Below are positions 8,954-17,051 of a stretch of DNA of 64,000 nt, piece after piece. The notes beneath the pieces were generated by a model. The model was not told the origin of the DNA and did no database searches. It worked only from the letters and a program-made list of their open reading frames with translations. This DNA comes from Acidimicrobiia bacterium (GTDB taxonomy: Bacteria > Acidobacteriota > Vicinamibacteria > Vicinamibacterales > UBA2999). Made by a program: the position numbers and the translations under genes. The stretch spans positions 1-64,000 of the forward strand of contig VFZG01000010.1 of the NCBI GenBank assembly GCA_016871275.1. The letters are read 5' to 3'. Numbering within the stretch: the first letter of the stretch is position 1; every line of letters begins with the position of its first letter.

Positions 8954-8958
8954 ATAGG
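8931..8958 (+). promoter_or_regulatory. Sigma70-type promoter of the iron ABC operon
   Basis: TTGACG (8931-8936) and TATAGG (8953-8958) are separated by 16 bp. Transcription would begin near 8965, inside the Fur-like box and only about 15 nt before the ATG at 8980. Confidence 0.6.
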
Positions 8959-8961
8959 ATT

Positions 8962-8978
8962 TTGAGACTAATTCTCAA
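8962..8978. promoter_or_regulatory. Fur-like operator
   Basis: TTGAGACTAATTCTCAA is a perfect 6-5-6 inverted repeat. Its core, TGAGACT-A-ATTCTCA, matches the 7-1-7 Fur layout with one mismatch between the arms. It covers the predicted transcription start of a ferric-iron ABC operon, as expected for an iron-responsive repressor site. Confidence 0.65.
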
Positions 8979-8979
8979 T

Positions 8980-9684
8980 ATGTCCAGCCGGTCCATTTCC
9001 CTCGCCGACGTTTCGGTCCGCTTTGGCGGTAAATGCGCCCTTGACGGCGTCTCCATCGACATCGCCGCCGGTGAGATCGTGTCGCTGATTGGGCCGTCGG
9101 GCTCCGGCAAGAGCACCCTGCTGCGGATCATCGCCGGCCTGCAGCGGCCGTCGAGCGGCCGGGTGCTGATTGGCGGTGTCACGGTGGCGGATGCCGGCAC
9201 CTTCGTCGAGCCTGACGTGCGCCGCGTCGGCATGGTGTTCCAGGACTACGCGCTCTTCCCGCACCTCACGGTGGCGGACAACGTCGCGTACGGTCTTTGC
9301 ACCATGCCGCGAGAGGCCGCGCGGCGGCGCGTGGCCGCGCTGCTCGACTCAATCGCACTGGCCGACCGCGCCGCCAGTTACCCACACATGCTGTCGGGCG
9401 GCGAGCGCCAACGAGTCGCGTTGGCGCGCGCCCTGGCGCCGGCGCCGGACATCCTGCTCCTCGACGAACCGTTCTGCAGCCTCGACGCGTCGTTGCGCGA
9501 GCGGATTCGTGACGAGGCCATGCAGCTGGTGCGCGGCGCCGGCACCACGGTCGTACTGGTCACGCACGACGCCGCCGACGCGGCGGCGGCCGGCGGCCGG
9601 GTGGCGCTGATGCACGACGGCGCCCTGCTATCAGAACAGACACCGATTCCTACTACTGGAGTAACGCATGTTTCGACCGTCTAA
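8980..9684 (+). CDS. Iron(III) ABC transporter, ATP-binding subunit
   Basis: This 234-residue ATPase energises the importer encoded by the next two genes. It shows Walker A GPSGSGKST, the Q-loop FQDYALFPH, the signature LSGGERQRVALARAL, Walker B ILLLDEPF and the switch His in VTHDA. It is short for an FbpC-type ATPase and lacks the C-terminal regulatory domain usually seen at about 350 residues. ATG 8980 is chosen; a TTG at 8962 lies inside the Fur-like box. No Shine-Dalgarno precedes it, consistent with a very short leader. Its 3' end overlaps the binding-protein gene by 17 bp. Confidence 0.85.
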   Translation: MSSRSISLADVSVRFGGKCALDGVSIDIAAGEIVSLIGPSGSGKSTLLRIIAGLQRPSSGRVLIGGVTVADAGTFVEPDVRRVGMVFQDYALFPHLTVADNVAYGLCTMPREAARRRVAALLDSIALADRAASYPHMLSGGERQRVALARALAPAPDILLLDEPFCSLDASLRERIRDEAMQLVRGAGTTVVLVTHDAADAAAAGGRVALMHDGALLSEQTPIPTTGVTHVSTV

Positions 9685-10705
9685 TGGCGCGTATCGATCG
9701 GTTGCCGTATTGGCGTTGGCCGCGGCCGTGATCGTTTCGCCCACCACCGCCGCCCAGTCCGCCATCAACCTCTACACAACCCGCGAGCCCGGACTCGTTC
9801 AACCGCTCCTCGACTCGTTCTCCAAGACCACGGGGATCAAGGTCAACAGCATCTTCCTGCGCGACGGCCTCGCCGAGCGGGTCGCGGCCGAAGGGCAGCG
9901 CTCGCCGGCCGACGTGCTGATGACGGTCGACATCGCGGTGCTGATCGATCTGGTCGAGAAGGGATTGACGCAGCCGCTGTCATCGCCGGTCATGGAGGGG
10001 GCGATTCCGTCCAACCTCCGGGGAGCGAAGGGCGAATGGTTCGCGCTGTCGCTCCGTGCGCGGGTGTTCTACACCCAGCCGTCGCTGAACCTGACGGCGA
10101 TGACCTACGAACAACTCGCCGATCCCAAGTGGGCGAAGAAGCTGTGCACGCGCCCGGGGCAGCATCCCTACAACAACGCGCTGATTGCCCACTACATCGC
10201 CAGGCACGGCGAAGCCCGGGCGGAGGCGTGGCTGCAGGGCTTGAAGCAGGCGCTGGCGCGCCCGGCGGCCGGCGGCGATCGTGACGGCGCGCGCGACATT
10301 GTCGGCGGCATCTGCGATGTGGCAATCGGCAACTCGTACTACGTGGGCCTGATGCGCAGCGGCAGCGGCGGCGCAGACCAGAAGAAGTGGGGAGATTCGG
10401 TCAAGGTCATCCTGCCGACTTTCGAGGGCGGCGGCACCCACGTCAACATCTCGGGCGCCGCGATTGCGCGCCACGCGCCGAACCGCGCCGCAGCCCAGCG
10501 CCTGCTCGAGTACCTGGTGACGGACGAAGCGCAGCGGCTGTATGCGGAGGCGAACTTCGAATTCCCCGTCAAAACTGGCGCGGCGGTGCATCCCCTGATC
10601 AAGGCGCTCGGACCGCTGACGGTCGATCGCACGCCGATCGCCGAGATTGCCAGGCACCGTATCACCGCCAGCCGGCTGGTGGACAAGGTCGGTCTCGATC
10701 GGTAG
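9668..10705 (+). CDS. Iron(III) ABC transporter, periplasmic binding protein (FutA/FbpA type)
   Basis: This 345-residue protein has a signal peptide (about 1-29) followed by INLYTTREPGLVQPLL, the typical first strand of ferric-binding proteins. The segment DVAIGNSYYVGLM carries the adjacent tyrosines that coordinate iron in FutA-like proteins. The protein binds ferric iron in the periplasm and delivers it to the permease. The gene overlaps both neighbours (17 bp upstream, about 59 bp downstream), so the three subunits are tightly coupled. Iron regulation is suggested by the Fur-like box before the first gene. Confidence 0.87.
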   Translation: MFRPSNGAYRSVAVLALAAAVIVSPTTAAQSAINLYTTREPGLVQPLLDSFSKTTGIKVNSIFLRDGLAERVAAEGQRSPADVLMTVDIAVLIDLVEKGLTQPLSSPVMEGAIPSNLRGAKGEWFALSLRARVFYTQPSLNLTAMTYEQLADPKWAKKLCTRPGQHPYNNALIAHYIARHGEARAEAWLQGLKQALARPAAGGDRDGARDIVGGICDVAIGNSYYVGLMRSGSGGADQKKWGDSVKVILPTFEGGGTHVNISGAAIARHAPNRAAAQRLLEYLVTDEAQRLYAEANFEFPVKTGAAVHPLIKALGPLTVDRTPIAEIARHRITASRLVDKVGLDR

Positions 10706-12359
10706 CCGCTCGCCTGGCATCATCGCCGGCGCCGTTGCGACGGCAGCGGCGGCGCCCATCGTGTCGCTGCTGGTCACGTCGTTCGGCGCCGGACTGGATC
10801 AGTGGCCGTTTCTCTGGGAGTACGTGCTGCCGGTCGCCCTGCGCGACACGGCGGCCGTGCTGACCGGCGTGGCGGTGATCACGGCGGCGCTGGGCGCGTC
10901 GCTGGCGTGGCTGGTCAGCGCCTACGATTTTCCGGGACGACGGTTCTTCGAGTGGGGGCTGATGCTGCCGCTGGCGATGCCCACCTACGTCGTCGCCTTC
11001 GCCTACCTCGATCTGCTGCATCCGGTCGGCCCGCTGCAGTCGGCAATCCGCGATATGGCCGGCATTGCCGATCCGCGTGACCTGCGGCTCCCCGATGTTC
11101 GCTCGATGGCGGGCTGCATCGCGCTGTTGTCGGCGGTGCTCTATCCGTATGTGTACCTGACCACGCTCGCGATGTTCAGGATGCAGGCGGGGAGCCTGTA
11201 CGAGGCCGCGCGCATGCTCGACACGAGCCGCCGGCGGCTGTTCACCCGTCTGGCGCTGCCGCTGGCGCGCCCGGCGATCGCCGCCGGCACGGCGCTGGCG
11301 GTGCTCGAAGCCCTCAACGATGTCGGCGCCACCGAATTTCTTGGGGTGCGAACGCTGACGGTCACTGTTTACAGCACCTGGATCAACCGCTCCGACCTTC
11401 CCGGCGCCGCCCAGCTGTCGCTGGCCATGCTCGCCGTCGTCGTGGCCATCGTCGGGCTCGAATCGTGGTCGAGGCGCCGGCGGCGGTTCGCCGGTGACGC
11501 CAAGCACAACACGCCGTTTGCGCGACACGCACTGCGCGGGGTACGCGGATGGACGGCGGCGGCGCTCGCGTCAGTGCCGCTGATCATCGGGTTCGGCGCC
11601 CCGGCGGCGCACCTGGCATACCAAGCCGCGATCCGTGTCGACGAGTTCGGCCTGTCGCCCCTACTGCTGGACGCCGCCACTACCACGCTGACCATCTCCG
11701 CCATCGCGACCGGCATCACGGTTGCGGCAGCGCTGGTCGTCAGCTACGCCGCCCGCCTCGGCAGCCTGATGTCGCAAGCGGCATCACTCGGATATGCCGT
11801 CCCAGGCACGGTGCTCGCGGTCGGGATTCTGCCAATCGTGTCGTTCGCCGACCGCAGCCTCGATCAGTTGATGCAAGCCACCCTCGGCATCGCCTCGCCC
11901 ATTTTCCTGCTGGCGACGACGACCGCGCTGCTGTACGCCTATCCCGCCCGTTTCCTCGCGGTGGCGGCCGGCAGCATCGACGCCGGCTTTTCAAGGGTCA
12001 GCCGGTCGCTCGACGATGCCGCGCGGACGCTGGGGGACGGCGTCTGGTTGCGGCTGTGGCGCCTGCATGTGCCGCTGCTCAGACCAGCCGTAGCAGCGGG
12101 TGCCATGCTGGTGTTTGTCGACACCATCAAGGAGCTTCCGGCCACGCTGCTGCTGCGCCCGGTCGGCGTGGAAACGCTGGCGACGCTGCTGTACGGGGAG
12201 GCGGCGCGCGGCACCTATGAAGACGGCGCGATGGCGGCGCTCCTGATCGTCATCTGCGGTCTCGGGCCGGTGGTGCTGCTGGCGCGAAGCGGGCGGGACT
12301 GGATCGCGCGCGCCTCGGATCGCGGTGGCACGATCTCGGCAACGGAAAGATCGGGGTAG
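10647..12359 (+). CDS. Iron(III) ABC transporter, fused two-domain permease (FbpB type)
   Basis: About 570 residues with roughly 12 hydrophobic segments arranged as two permease halves, each carrying an EAA-type loop (EAARMLDTSRRRLFTRLALP near 190 and DDAARTLGDGVWLRLWRLHVP near 460). This is the standard FbpB/SfuB architecture, in which one polypeptide supplies both membrane halves. The frame opens at a TTG (10647) well inside the binding-protein gene; no better start is visible before the first membrane segment, so the true start is uncertain. It ends the operon; the next gene begins 23 bp later with its own short leader. Confidence 0.85.
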   Translation: MPGTVSPPAGWWTRSVSIGSRSPGIIAGAVATAAAAPIVSLLVTSFGAGLDQWPFLWEYVLPVALRDTAAVLTGVAVITAALGASLAWLVSAYDFPGRRFFEWGLMLPLAMPTYVVAFAYLDLLHPVGPLQSAIRDMAGIADPRDLRLPDVRSMAGCIALLSAVLYPYVYLTTLAMFRMQAGSLYEAARMLDTSRRRLFTRLALPLARPAIAAGTALAVLEALNDVGATEFLGVRTLTVTVYSTWINRSDLPGAAQLSLAMLAVVVAIVGLESWSRRRRRFAGDAKHNTPFARHALRGVRGWTAAALASVPLIIGFGAPAAHLAYQAAIRVDEFGLSPLLLDAATTTLTISAIATGITVAAALVVSYAARLGSLMSQAASLGYAVPGTVLAVGILPIVSFADRSLDQLMQATLGIASPIFLLATTTALLYAYPARFLAVAAGSIDAGFSRVSRSLDDAARTLGDGVWLRLWRLHVPLLRPAVAAGAMLVFVDTIKELPATLLLRPVGVETLATLLYGEAARGTYEDGAMAALLIVICGLGPVVLLARSGRDWIARASDRGGTISATERSG

Positions 12360-12382
12360 CGCTGGCGTATGCTCTACTCCAC

Positions 12383-13639
12383 ATGACCGCCCTCAGCCGA
12401 CGCCAGTTGCTCCTGTCCATCGCCGCCGCGCCGCTCGGTGCGCGCGCCTTCGCGCAGAGCGCCAACTCAGAGGTGCTCTACGGATCCACCACCATCCCCC
12501 GCGGCATCCGCTCGCGCATCGTCAATGGCGTGAACGGCATCGCGATGCACGCGCTCGAGGCGGGGTTCGAATCGCCCAACCGCCCGGCGGTGCTGCTGGT
12601 GCACGGCTTCCCCGAGCTCGCTTACAGCTGGCGCCACGTCATGGTGCCGCTGGCGAATGCCGGCTATCACGTGATTGCCCCGGACCTGCGCGGCTACGGA
12701 CGCAGTGGCGGGACCGACGTGACCTACGACCAGGACCTGGCGCCGTTCTCGACGCTGAATCGCGTGCGCGACATGCTGTCGTTGATCCACGCGCTCGGGC
12801 ATCGATCGGCGGCGATGGTCGTCGGCCACGACTTCGGATCACCGGTGGCAGGCTGGTGCGCACTGACGCGACCGGACGTCTTCCGATCCGTGGTGATGAT
12901 GAGCGCGCCGTTCGGTGGACCCGCGCAGCTGCCGTTCAACACCGCCAACGAATCCGCCGCCGCTGGCGCCGCCGCCGGCCAGCCCCGGCGAGACGGGCCG
13001 GCTCCGGGGCCCGATGAAGAACTGGCCCGGCTGACGCCGCCGCGCAAGCACTACCAGACCTACTACACGACACCTGAGGCGAACGAGGACATGTGGCATC
13101 CGCCTCAAGGCGTGCACAACTTCCTGCGCGCCTACTACCACGTGAAAAGCGGCGACTGGGCCGACAACAAGCCGTTCCCGCTGGCCAACAACTCCGCTGC
13201 CGAGCAGGCGAAGCTGCCTCGCTACTACGTGATGGATCTCAACAAGAACATGGCTCAGCAGGTGGCGGGCGACATGCCGACCGCGGCGCAGATCGCGGCC
13301 TGCAAGTGGCTCACAGACGAAGACCTTAAGGTCTACAGCGGCGAGTACGGCCGTACGGGCTTCCAGGGTGGATTGCAGTCCTATCGCGTCGGCCGAGTGC
13401 CTCGCCTGGCAACCGAGACCCAGTTGTTTGCGGGCCGCACCATTGACGTGCCGTCGCTGTTTCTCTCCGGCAAGGCGGATTGGGGCGTGTATCAACGGGC
13501 GGGCAGCCTGGATGCCATGAAGCGCGCGTGCACGAAGTTCGACGGCGTCGAGTTGATCGATGGCGCCGGCCACTGGGTGCAGCAGGAACGAGCCGCGCAG
13601 GTCGCCGATGGGCTGGTCGCGTTCGTCAGGAAAGGGTAA
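12383..13639 (+). CDS. Exported epoxide-hydrolase-like alpha/beta hydrolase
   Basis: This 418-residue protein begins with a twin-arginine-like or Sec signal (SRRQLLLSIAAAP). Core motifs are HGFPE (oxyanion region, near residue 75), the nucleophile Asp in VGHDFGS (near 155) and the catalytic His in GAGHWVQQE near the C-terminus. An Asp nucleophile fits epoxide hydrolases or haloalkane dehalogenases rather than esterases. A lid region of about 150 residues lies between core strands. The substrate is unknown. The 3' end abuts a truncated DUF418 gene on the other strand. Confidence 0.75.
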   Translation: MTALSRRQLLLSIAAAPLGARAFAQSANSEVLYGSTTIPRGIRSRIVNGVNGIAMHALEAGFESPNRPAVLLVHGFPELAYSWRHVMVPLANAGYHVIAPDLRGYGRSGGTDVTYDQDLAPFSTLNRVRDMLSLIHALGHRSAAMVVGHDFGSPVAGWCALTRPDVFRSVVMMSAPFGGPAQLPFNTANESAAAGAAAGQPRRDGPAPGPDEELARLTPPRKHYQTYYTTPEANEDMWHPPQGVHNFLRAYYHVKSGDWADNKPFPLANNSAAEQAKLPRYYVMDLNKNMAQQVAGDMPTAAQIAACKWLTDEDLKVYSGEYGRTGFQGGLQSYRVGRVPRLATETQLFAGRTIDVPSLFLSGKADWGVYQRAGSLDAMKRACTKFDGVELIDGAGHWVQQERAAQVADGLVAFVRKG

Positions 13640-13850
13640 TGGAGTAGAACTGCCCTTCCACGAGCCAGTTGACGCCGAACAGCACCATCTCGCCTGCCGG
13701 CATCGTCTTCCGAACCGACGCCTCCATCATGTCGGTGCCGAAGAAGCTCATCAGGTTGGCGAGCAGAATGCCGCCGAGAGCAACGCCGCGGATCGCGTCG
13801 AGTAGCGCCACCCGCTCGTAAGGTGTCGTGGGTCCGGCAGGGTGTGTCAC
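13626..13850 (-). pseudogene. N-terminal remnant of a DUF418 membrane protein
   Basis: From GTG 13850 the frame reads through RVALLDAIRGVALGGILLANL, the first membrane helix region of DUF418 proteins, then KTMPAGEMVLFGVNWLVEGQF, and stops after 74 residues inside the end of the epoxide-hydrolase-like gene. Complete DUF418 proteins have several hundred residues, so the rest has been deleted. Confidence 0.65.
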
Positions 13851-13876
13851 AGCGGCACAACAAACGGCGAGCCGCC

Positions 13877-14191
13877 AGCGACCGGCCCATCGACGGCGAG
13901 GACGCCTCGGCCGTGCTGCGCGGCGCGCCGTTGGCACGCGCGCGACGGCTGTACTGGGAATTCGACGACTTCACAGGGTTCAGCGTCGCCGTGCGCGACG
14001 GCCGGTGGAAGCCGATGGCCGATCGTGCGTTCTCACGCATCAGGCCCTTCGTTCTGACAGCCGATCGGTTCGAGGTGGTGGACCGGGCGTCAACCGAGCG
14101 ACCGGTTCTCGAGCGGCTGCTCGCCGAACTGCGACGGCGGCACGCCGAGGTGGTCGCGGACTTGCTGCGGCCTCGACTTGTCGCGCGGTGA
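13877..14191 (+). pseudogene. C-terminal remnant of a sulfatase
   Basis: The frame reads DGEDASAVLRGAPLARARRL, YWEFDD, VAVRDGRWKP and ERLLAELRRRHAEV. This order is typical of the C-terminal end of type I sulfatases. The alkaline-phosphatase-like catalytic domain with the formylglycine Cys is absent. The segment abuts the DUF418 remnant on the opposite strand, so two truncated genes meet at one scar. About 80 bp without features follow. Confidence 0.5.
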
Positions 14192-14270
14192 GTTCTGTCA
14201 CGATCTCGCGACCAACCTCGTCGACGGACCTCTCGTTCACAGACTACAGGCGACAGGGGCAGGCTGCTCG

Positions 14271-15095
14271 TCAGGGAAGCGCGTCGATGGATCGCAGTAC
14301 CGCGCGGGTGATGGCCTCGCGCTTCGGCAAGTCGGCCATGCCGCCGGGCGTGTCGAGATTGAGCGCGAAGAACACCGGGCCCGCCGGCCACTCGACCCAG
14401 CCGACCCACCAGCCCATCGGCCCCTGCCAGCCGGTCTTGCCCCGCAGGATCCACTCGCGTCCAGCCTCCACGATCATGACGTCCTTGACGAGCCGTTGAT
14501 GCTCGACGCGAAACGGCAGTTCGTTGCGATAGAGGCGACGCAGAAACGCAACCTGTTCGTGCGCGGTAATCGCCAGCCGGCCGTCGACCCAGTAGTCGCC
14601 CTTCTCCACCGACGGGTCGGCGTTACCGTAGCCGATCTTCGTCAAATACCCGCGAGCCCGTTCGTGGCCGATGGCGGCGGCGAAACCCTGGAACACCCAC
14701 AACGCCGAGGTGCGCATCGCCGAGCGAAGCGTCTGGTTCTGGTTGTGACCCTCGAAGGTGTGCTTCACGCCATTCCAGGGGAACACCTGGAACTCATCGC
14801 GCACCAGGCCGGCATCGAGCGCCAACAGCGCGTGGGCAATCTTGAACGTCGAGGCCGGAGAGAACCGCCGCTCGGCACGCGGCGCGTTGTGGACCCACGC
14901 CGGCCGACCGCTGACGCGCTCGTCCAACACGACGACCGTACCCTCGGCGTCGTGGGCGTCGAAAATGCGGCCCCACTCACGACGGAGCTCAACCCGCACG
15001 TTAGGCCCCGCTGGCACCTGCTGCGCGCCGGAGGGCGCAATCTGCAGGGCGGCAGCGATGACTATGAGGCCGAGTCGAGAGGCGTGGAACCGCAT
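14271..15095 (-). CDS. Class D (OXA-type) beta-lactamase
   Basis: This 274-residue protein has a signal peptide (about 1-25) and all class D landmarks at normal spacing: STFK (82-85, nucleophile Ser82 and carbamylatable Lys85), SAL (130-132, in place of the usual SxV), YGN (156-158) and KTG (220-222). The offsets from the nucleophile (48, 74 and 138) match standard OXA enzymes. GDYWVDGRLAITAHEQ is the family segment after YGN. It should hydrolyse beta-lactams in the periplasm. It lies 7 bp after a [2Fe-2S] protein gene on the same strand. No integron or IS flanks it, so it looks like a resident gene. Confidence 0.88.
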   Translation of the reverse strand: MRFHASRLGLIVIAAALQIAPSGAQQVPAGPNVRVELRREWGRIFDAHDAEGTVVVLDERVSGRPAWVHNAPRAERRFSPASTFKIAHALLALDAGLVRDEFQVFPWNGVKHTFEGHNQNQTLRSAMRTSALWVFQGFAAAIGHERARGYLTKIGYGNADPSVEKGDYWVDGRLAITAHEQVAFLRRLYRNELPFRVEHQRLVKDVMIVEAGREWILRGKTGWQGPMGWWVGWVEWPAGPVFFALNLDTPGGMADLPKREAITRAVLRSIDALP

Positions 15096-15102
15096 GCCGT
15101 GG

Positions 15103-15450
15103 TCACTTCGCAGGGTCCAGATGGTCGTCGCCCCACTGGTAGAGCACCTGGCTGTCCACCGACACACCGTCGCGCAGGTGCTCTCTGACGATGCGGCGTC
15201 CGATGGTCGGCGTGACCTGGCGATACCACACGCCATCCGGCTGCACGATCACGACCGGGCCGTCGTCGCACCGGCCGTTGCACAAGGTCTTCGTGGTGTG
15301 GAGGCCGTCGTGCAGCCCGCACAAATGGATTTCGTCACGGATCGCCACGGTCGTTGCCGCCGCGCCACGGTCGCTGCAGCTGGAGCCATTGCAGAGGAAC
15401 AGATGGTGGCTGACCTGGGTGAGGTCCTTGATCGCCATCGCTCGAAGCAT
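15103..15450 (-). CDS. Thioredoxin-like [2Fe-2S] ferredoxin-domain protein
   Basis: A 115-residue cytoplasmic protein with cysteines in FLCNGSSC (Cx4C), LCGLHDG and LCNGRC (Cx3C), followed by PVVIVQPDGVWYRQVTP. This is the pattern of thioredoxin-fold [2Fe-2S] proteins related to the NuoE C-terminal domain and to ferredoxins found near cobalamin genes. Its partner is unknown. It is followed after 7 bp by the class D beta-lactamase, an unusual pairing that may be coincidental. A similar [2Fe-2S] protein is encoded at 20321-20716. The start may be 15450 or an ATG 12 nt later. Confidence 0.7.
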   Translation of the reverse strand: MLRAMAIKDLTQVSHHLFLCNGSSCSDRGAAATTVAIRDEIHLCGLHDGLHTTKTLCNGRCDDGPVVIVQPDGVWYRQVTPTIGRRIVREHLRDGVSVDSQVLYQWGDDHLDPAK

Positions 15451-15546
15451 GTCACGCCGCTGCTGCTGAGACGTGTGCGCTCCGACACACCCCTTGGCAT
15501 CCTTCTCGATGCGGCCGGGCGCTGCAAGCCGACACGGTTCCGGTGA

Positions 15547-16920
15547 TCATTTCGGCAGGCGCTGCGGCATGTCGGCGATCACGTAGACCATCGCAGCAAT
15601 CGACGCTGCGGCGGTCGACACCTCCGTTGGATCAATGCGATCGACGGTGTCGGCCGGCGTATGGTGAATCGTGAAGTAGCGCGTGGCGTCGCCGGCGTAG
15701 GCCATGGTCGGCACTTTGCCGGCGGCGGCAATGGGTCCAATGTCGGCACCGCCGCCGCCGTCGATCACCGTCTGCATGCCGATCGGCGCCAGCAGCCTGG
15801 CAATGTCGCCGATGATGGCCCGGGCAGCAGCCGAACCGGTGAAACCCAGGCGAGCCGGCGCGAATACCCCGGAGTCGGACTCCAGCGCGAAGACATGATT
15901 GGCCGCGTCGTTAAGGTAACGATCGCGGTAGGCGTTGGCGCCTCGCAAGCCGTTCTCTTCGTTCGTGAAGAGCACCAGGCGAATCGTGCGCTTCGGCCGG
16001 ATGTTCAGCGCCTTCATCAGCCGCACTGTCTCCCACGTCACGATGCACCCCACCGCATCGTCGGACGCGCCGGTCCCGACATCCCACGAATCGAAGTGGC
16101 AACCGATGAGGACGATTTCCTCCGGGCGCTCGCTGCCGCGCAGTTCGCCGACCACGTTGAAGGTTTGGGCGTCGGGATCGAAGCGCCCCTCCATGGCGAG
16201 GCGCAGCCGCACGCGAACGCCACGGGCAATTAGTCGCGCGATCCGCTCGGCGTCTTCCACCGACACCGCGGCGGCGGGAATGCGCGGCACACCCTCGGCG
16301 TACGACATGCCGCCGGTGTGCACTGTACGCAGCCCGATCGGGCCCACCGATCGCACCAGCATGCCGACCGCCCCGTGCCGCGCCGCCATCACGGCCCCGC
16401 CGGCTCGGTACGGCACGGTCGCGCCATAGTCGGTGTACGGCACGTTGAAGAGCACGATCCGTCCGGCAGCCTCGCTGCTGCGCCGTTCCAGCTCAGCGCC
16501 GTCATTCACCACCAGGACGTCCGCCTCAATGCCGCCGGCGGGCGTGCCGATACTTCCACCCAATCCAAGGACGGGAATCACATGCTGTGGCGGCTCCACG
16601 ATCTCGAGGCTCTCACGGCCTCGCACCCACTTGGGGCCCATCACCGGCTCGGTGCGAACCTGCTCGAGACCGTCGCGACGCATGGTGGCGACCGCCCACT
16701 GAATGGCCCGCTCCAGATTGGCGGAGCCTGTGAAGCGCGCGCCGAAGGTGTCGGTCAGTTCGGCCAGCCGGTGCCACGCGAACTGATCGGCGCGGGCCGC
16801 GGCGATGAGCCGCTCCGCGTTCGCGCGATATGGATCGAGCCAGTTCGGCGGTGCCTGCGCGGACCCCAAGACACTGCACGTCGTGACCATCAGACCACTG
16901 GCAAGCAGAAGTCGCACCAT
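15547..16920 (-). CDS. Exported M28-family metallopeptidase with PA domain
   Basis: This 457-residue protein has a signal peptide (about 1-22), a protease-associated insert (about 130-260) and an M28 catalytic domain. The two-zinc site is complete: His and Asp in CHFDSWD, Asp in GASDDAVG, Glu-Glu in TNEENG, Asp in ESDSG and His in IHHTPADT. Such enzymes act as aminopeptidases or carboxypeptidases on secreted substrates. ATG 16920 is used; the upstream extension has no signal and crosses the promoter. It is probably transcribed alone. Confidence 0.88.
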   Translation of the reverse strand: MVRLLLASGLMVTTCSVLGSAQAPPNWLDPYRANAERLIAAARADQFAWHRLAELTDTFGARFTGSANLERAIQWAVATMRRDGLEQVRTEPVMGPKWVRGRESLEIVEPPQHVIPVLGLGGSIGTPAGGIEADVLVVNDGAELERRSSEAAGRIVLFNVPYTDYGATVPYRAGGAVMAARHGAVGMLVRSVGPIGLRTVHTGGMSYAEGVPRIPAAAVSVEDAERIARLIARGVRVRLRLAMEGRFDPDAQTFNVVGELRGSERPEEIVLIGCHFDSWDVGTGASDDAVGCIVTWETVRLMKALNIRPKRTIRLVLFTNEENGLRGANAYRDRYLNDAANHVFALESDSGVFAPARLGFTGSAAARAIIGDIARLLAPIGMQTVIDGGGGADIGPIAAAGKVPTMAYAGDATRYFTIHHTPADTVDRIDPTEVSTAAASIAAMVYVIADMPQRLPK

Positions 16921-16926
16921 GACGAA

Positions 16927-16932
16927 AGTATA
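16927..16932 (-). promoter_or_regulatory. Leaderless -10 box of the M28 gene
   Basis: TATACT on the minus strand ends 6 nt before the ATG at 16920, so the transcript probably starts at the initiation codon. Confidence 0.5.
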
Positions 16933-17051
16933 CGCAGGCGGTTGGCTTGCGGGGCGCCCGCCGGTATCCACGGATGGCCGGAACCGACCATCTATCCGGC
17001 CACGATAGAAATCGAGGTGCGATGAATGCCGGATCGACGTCGGCCGAGGTC

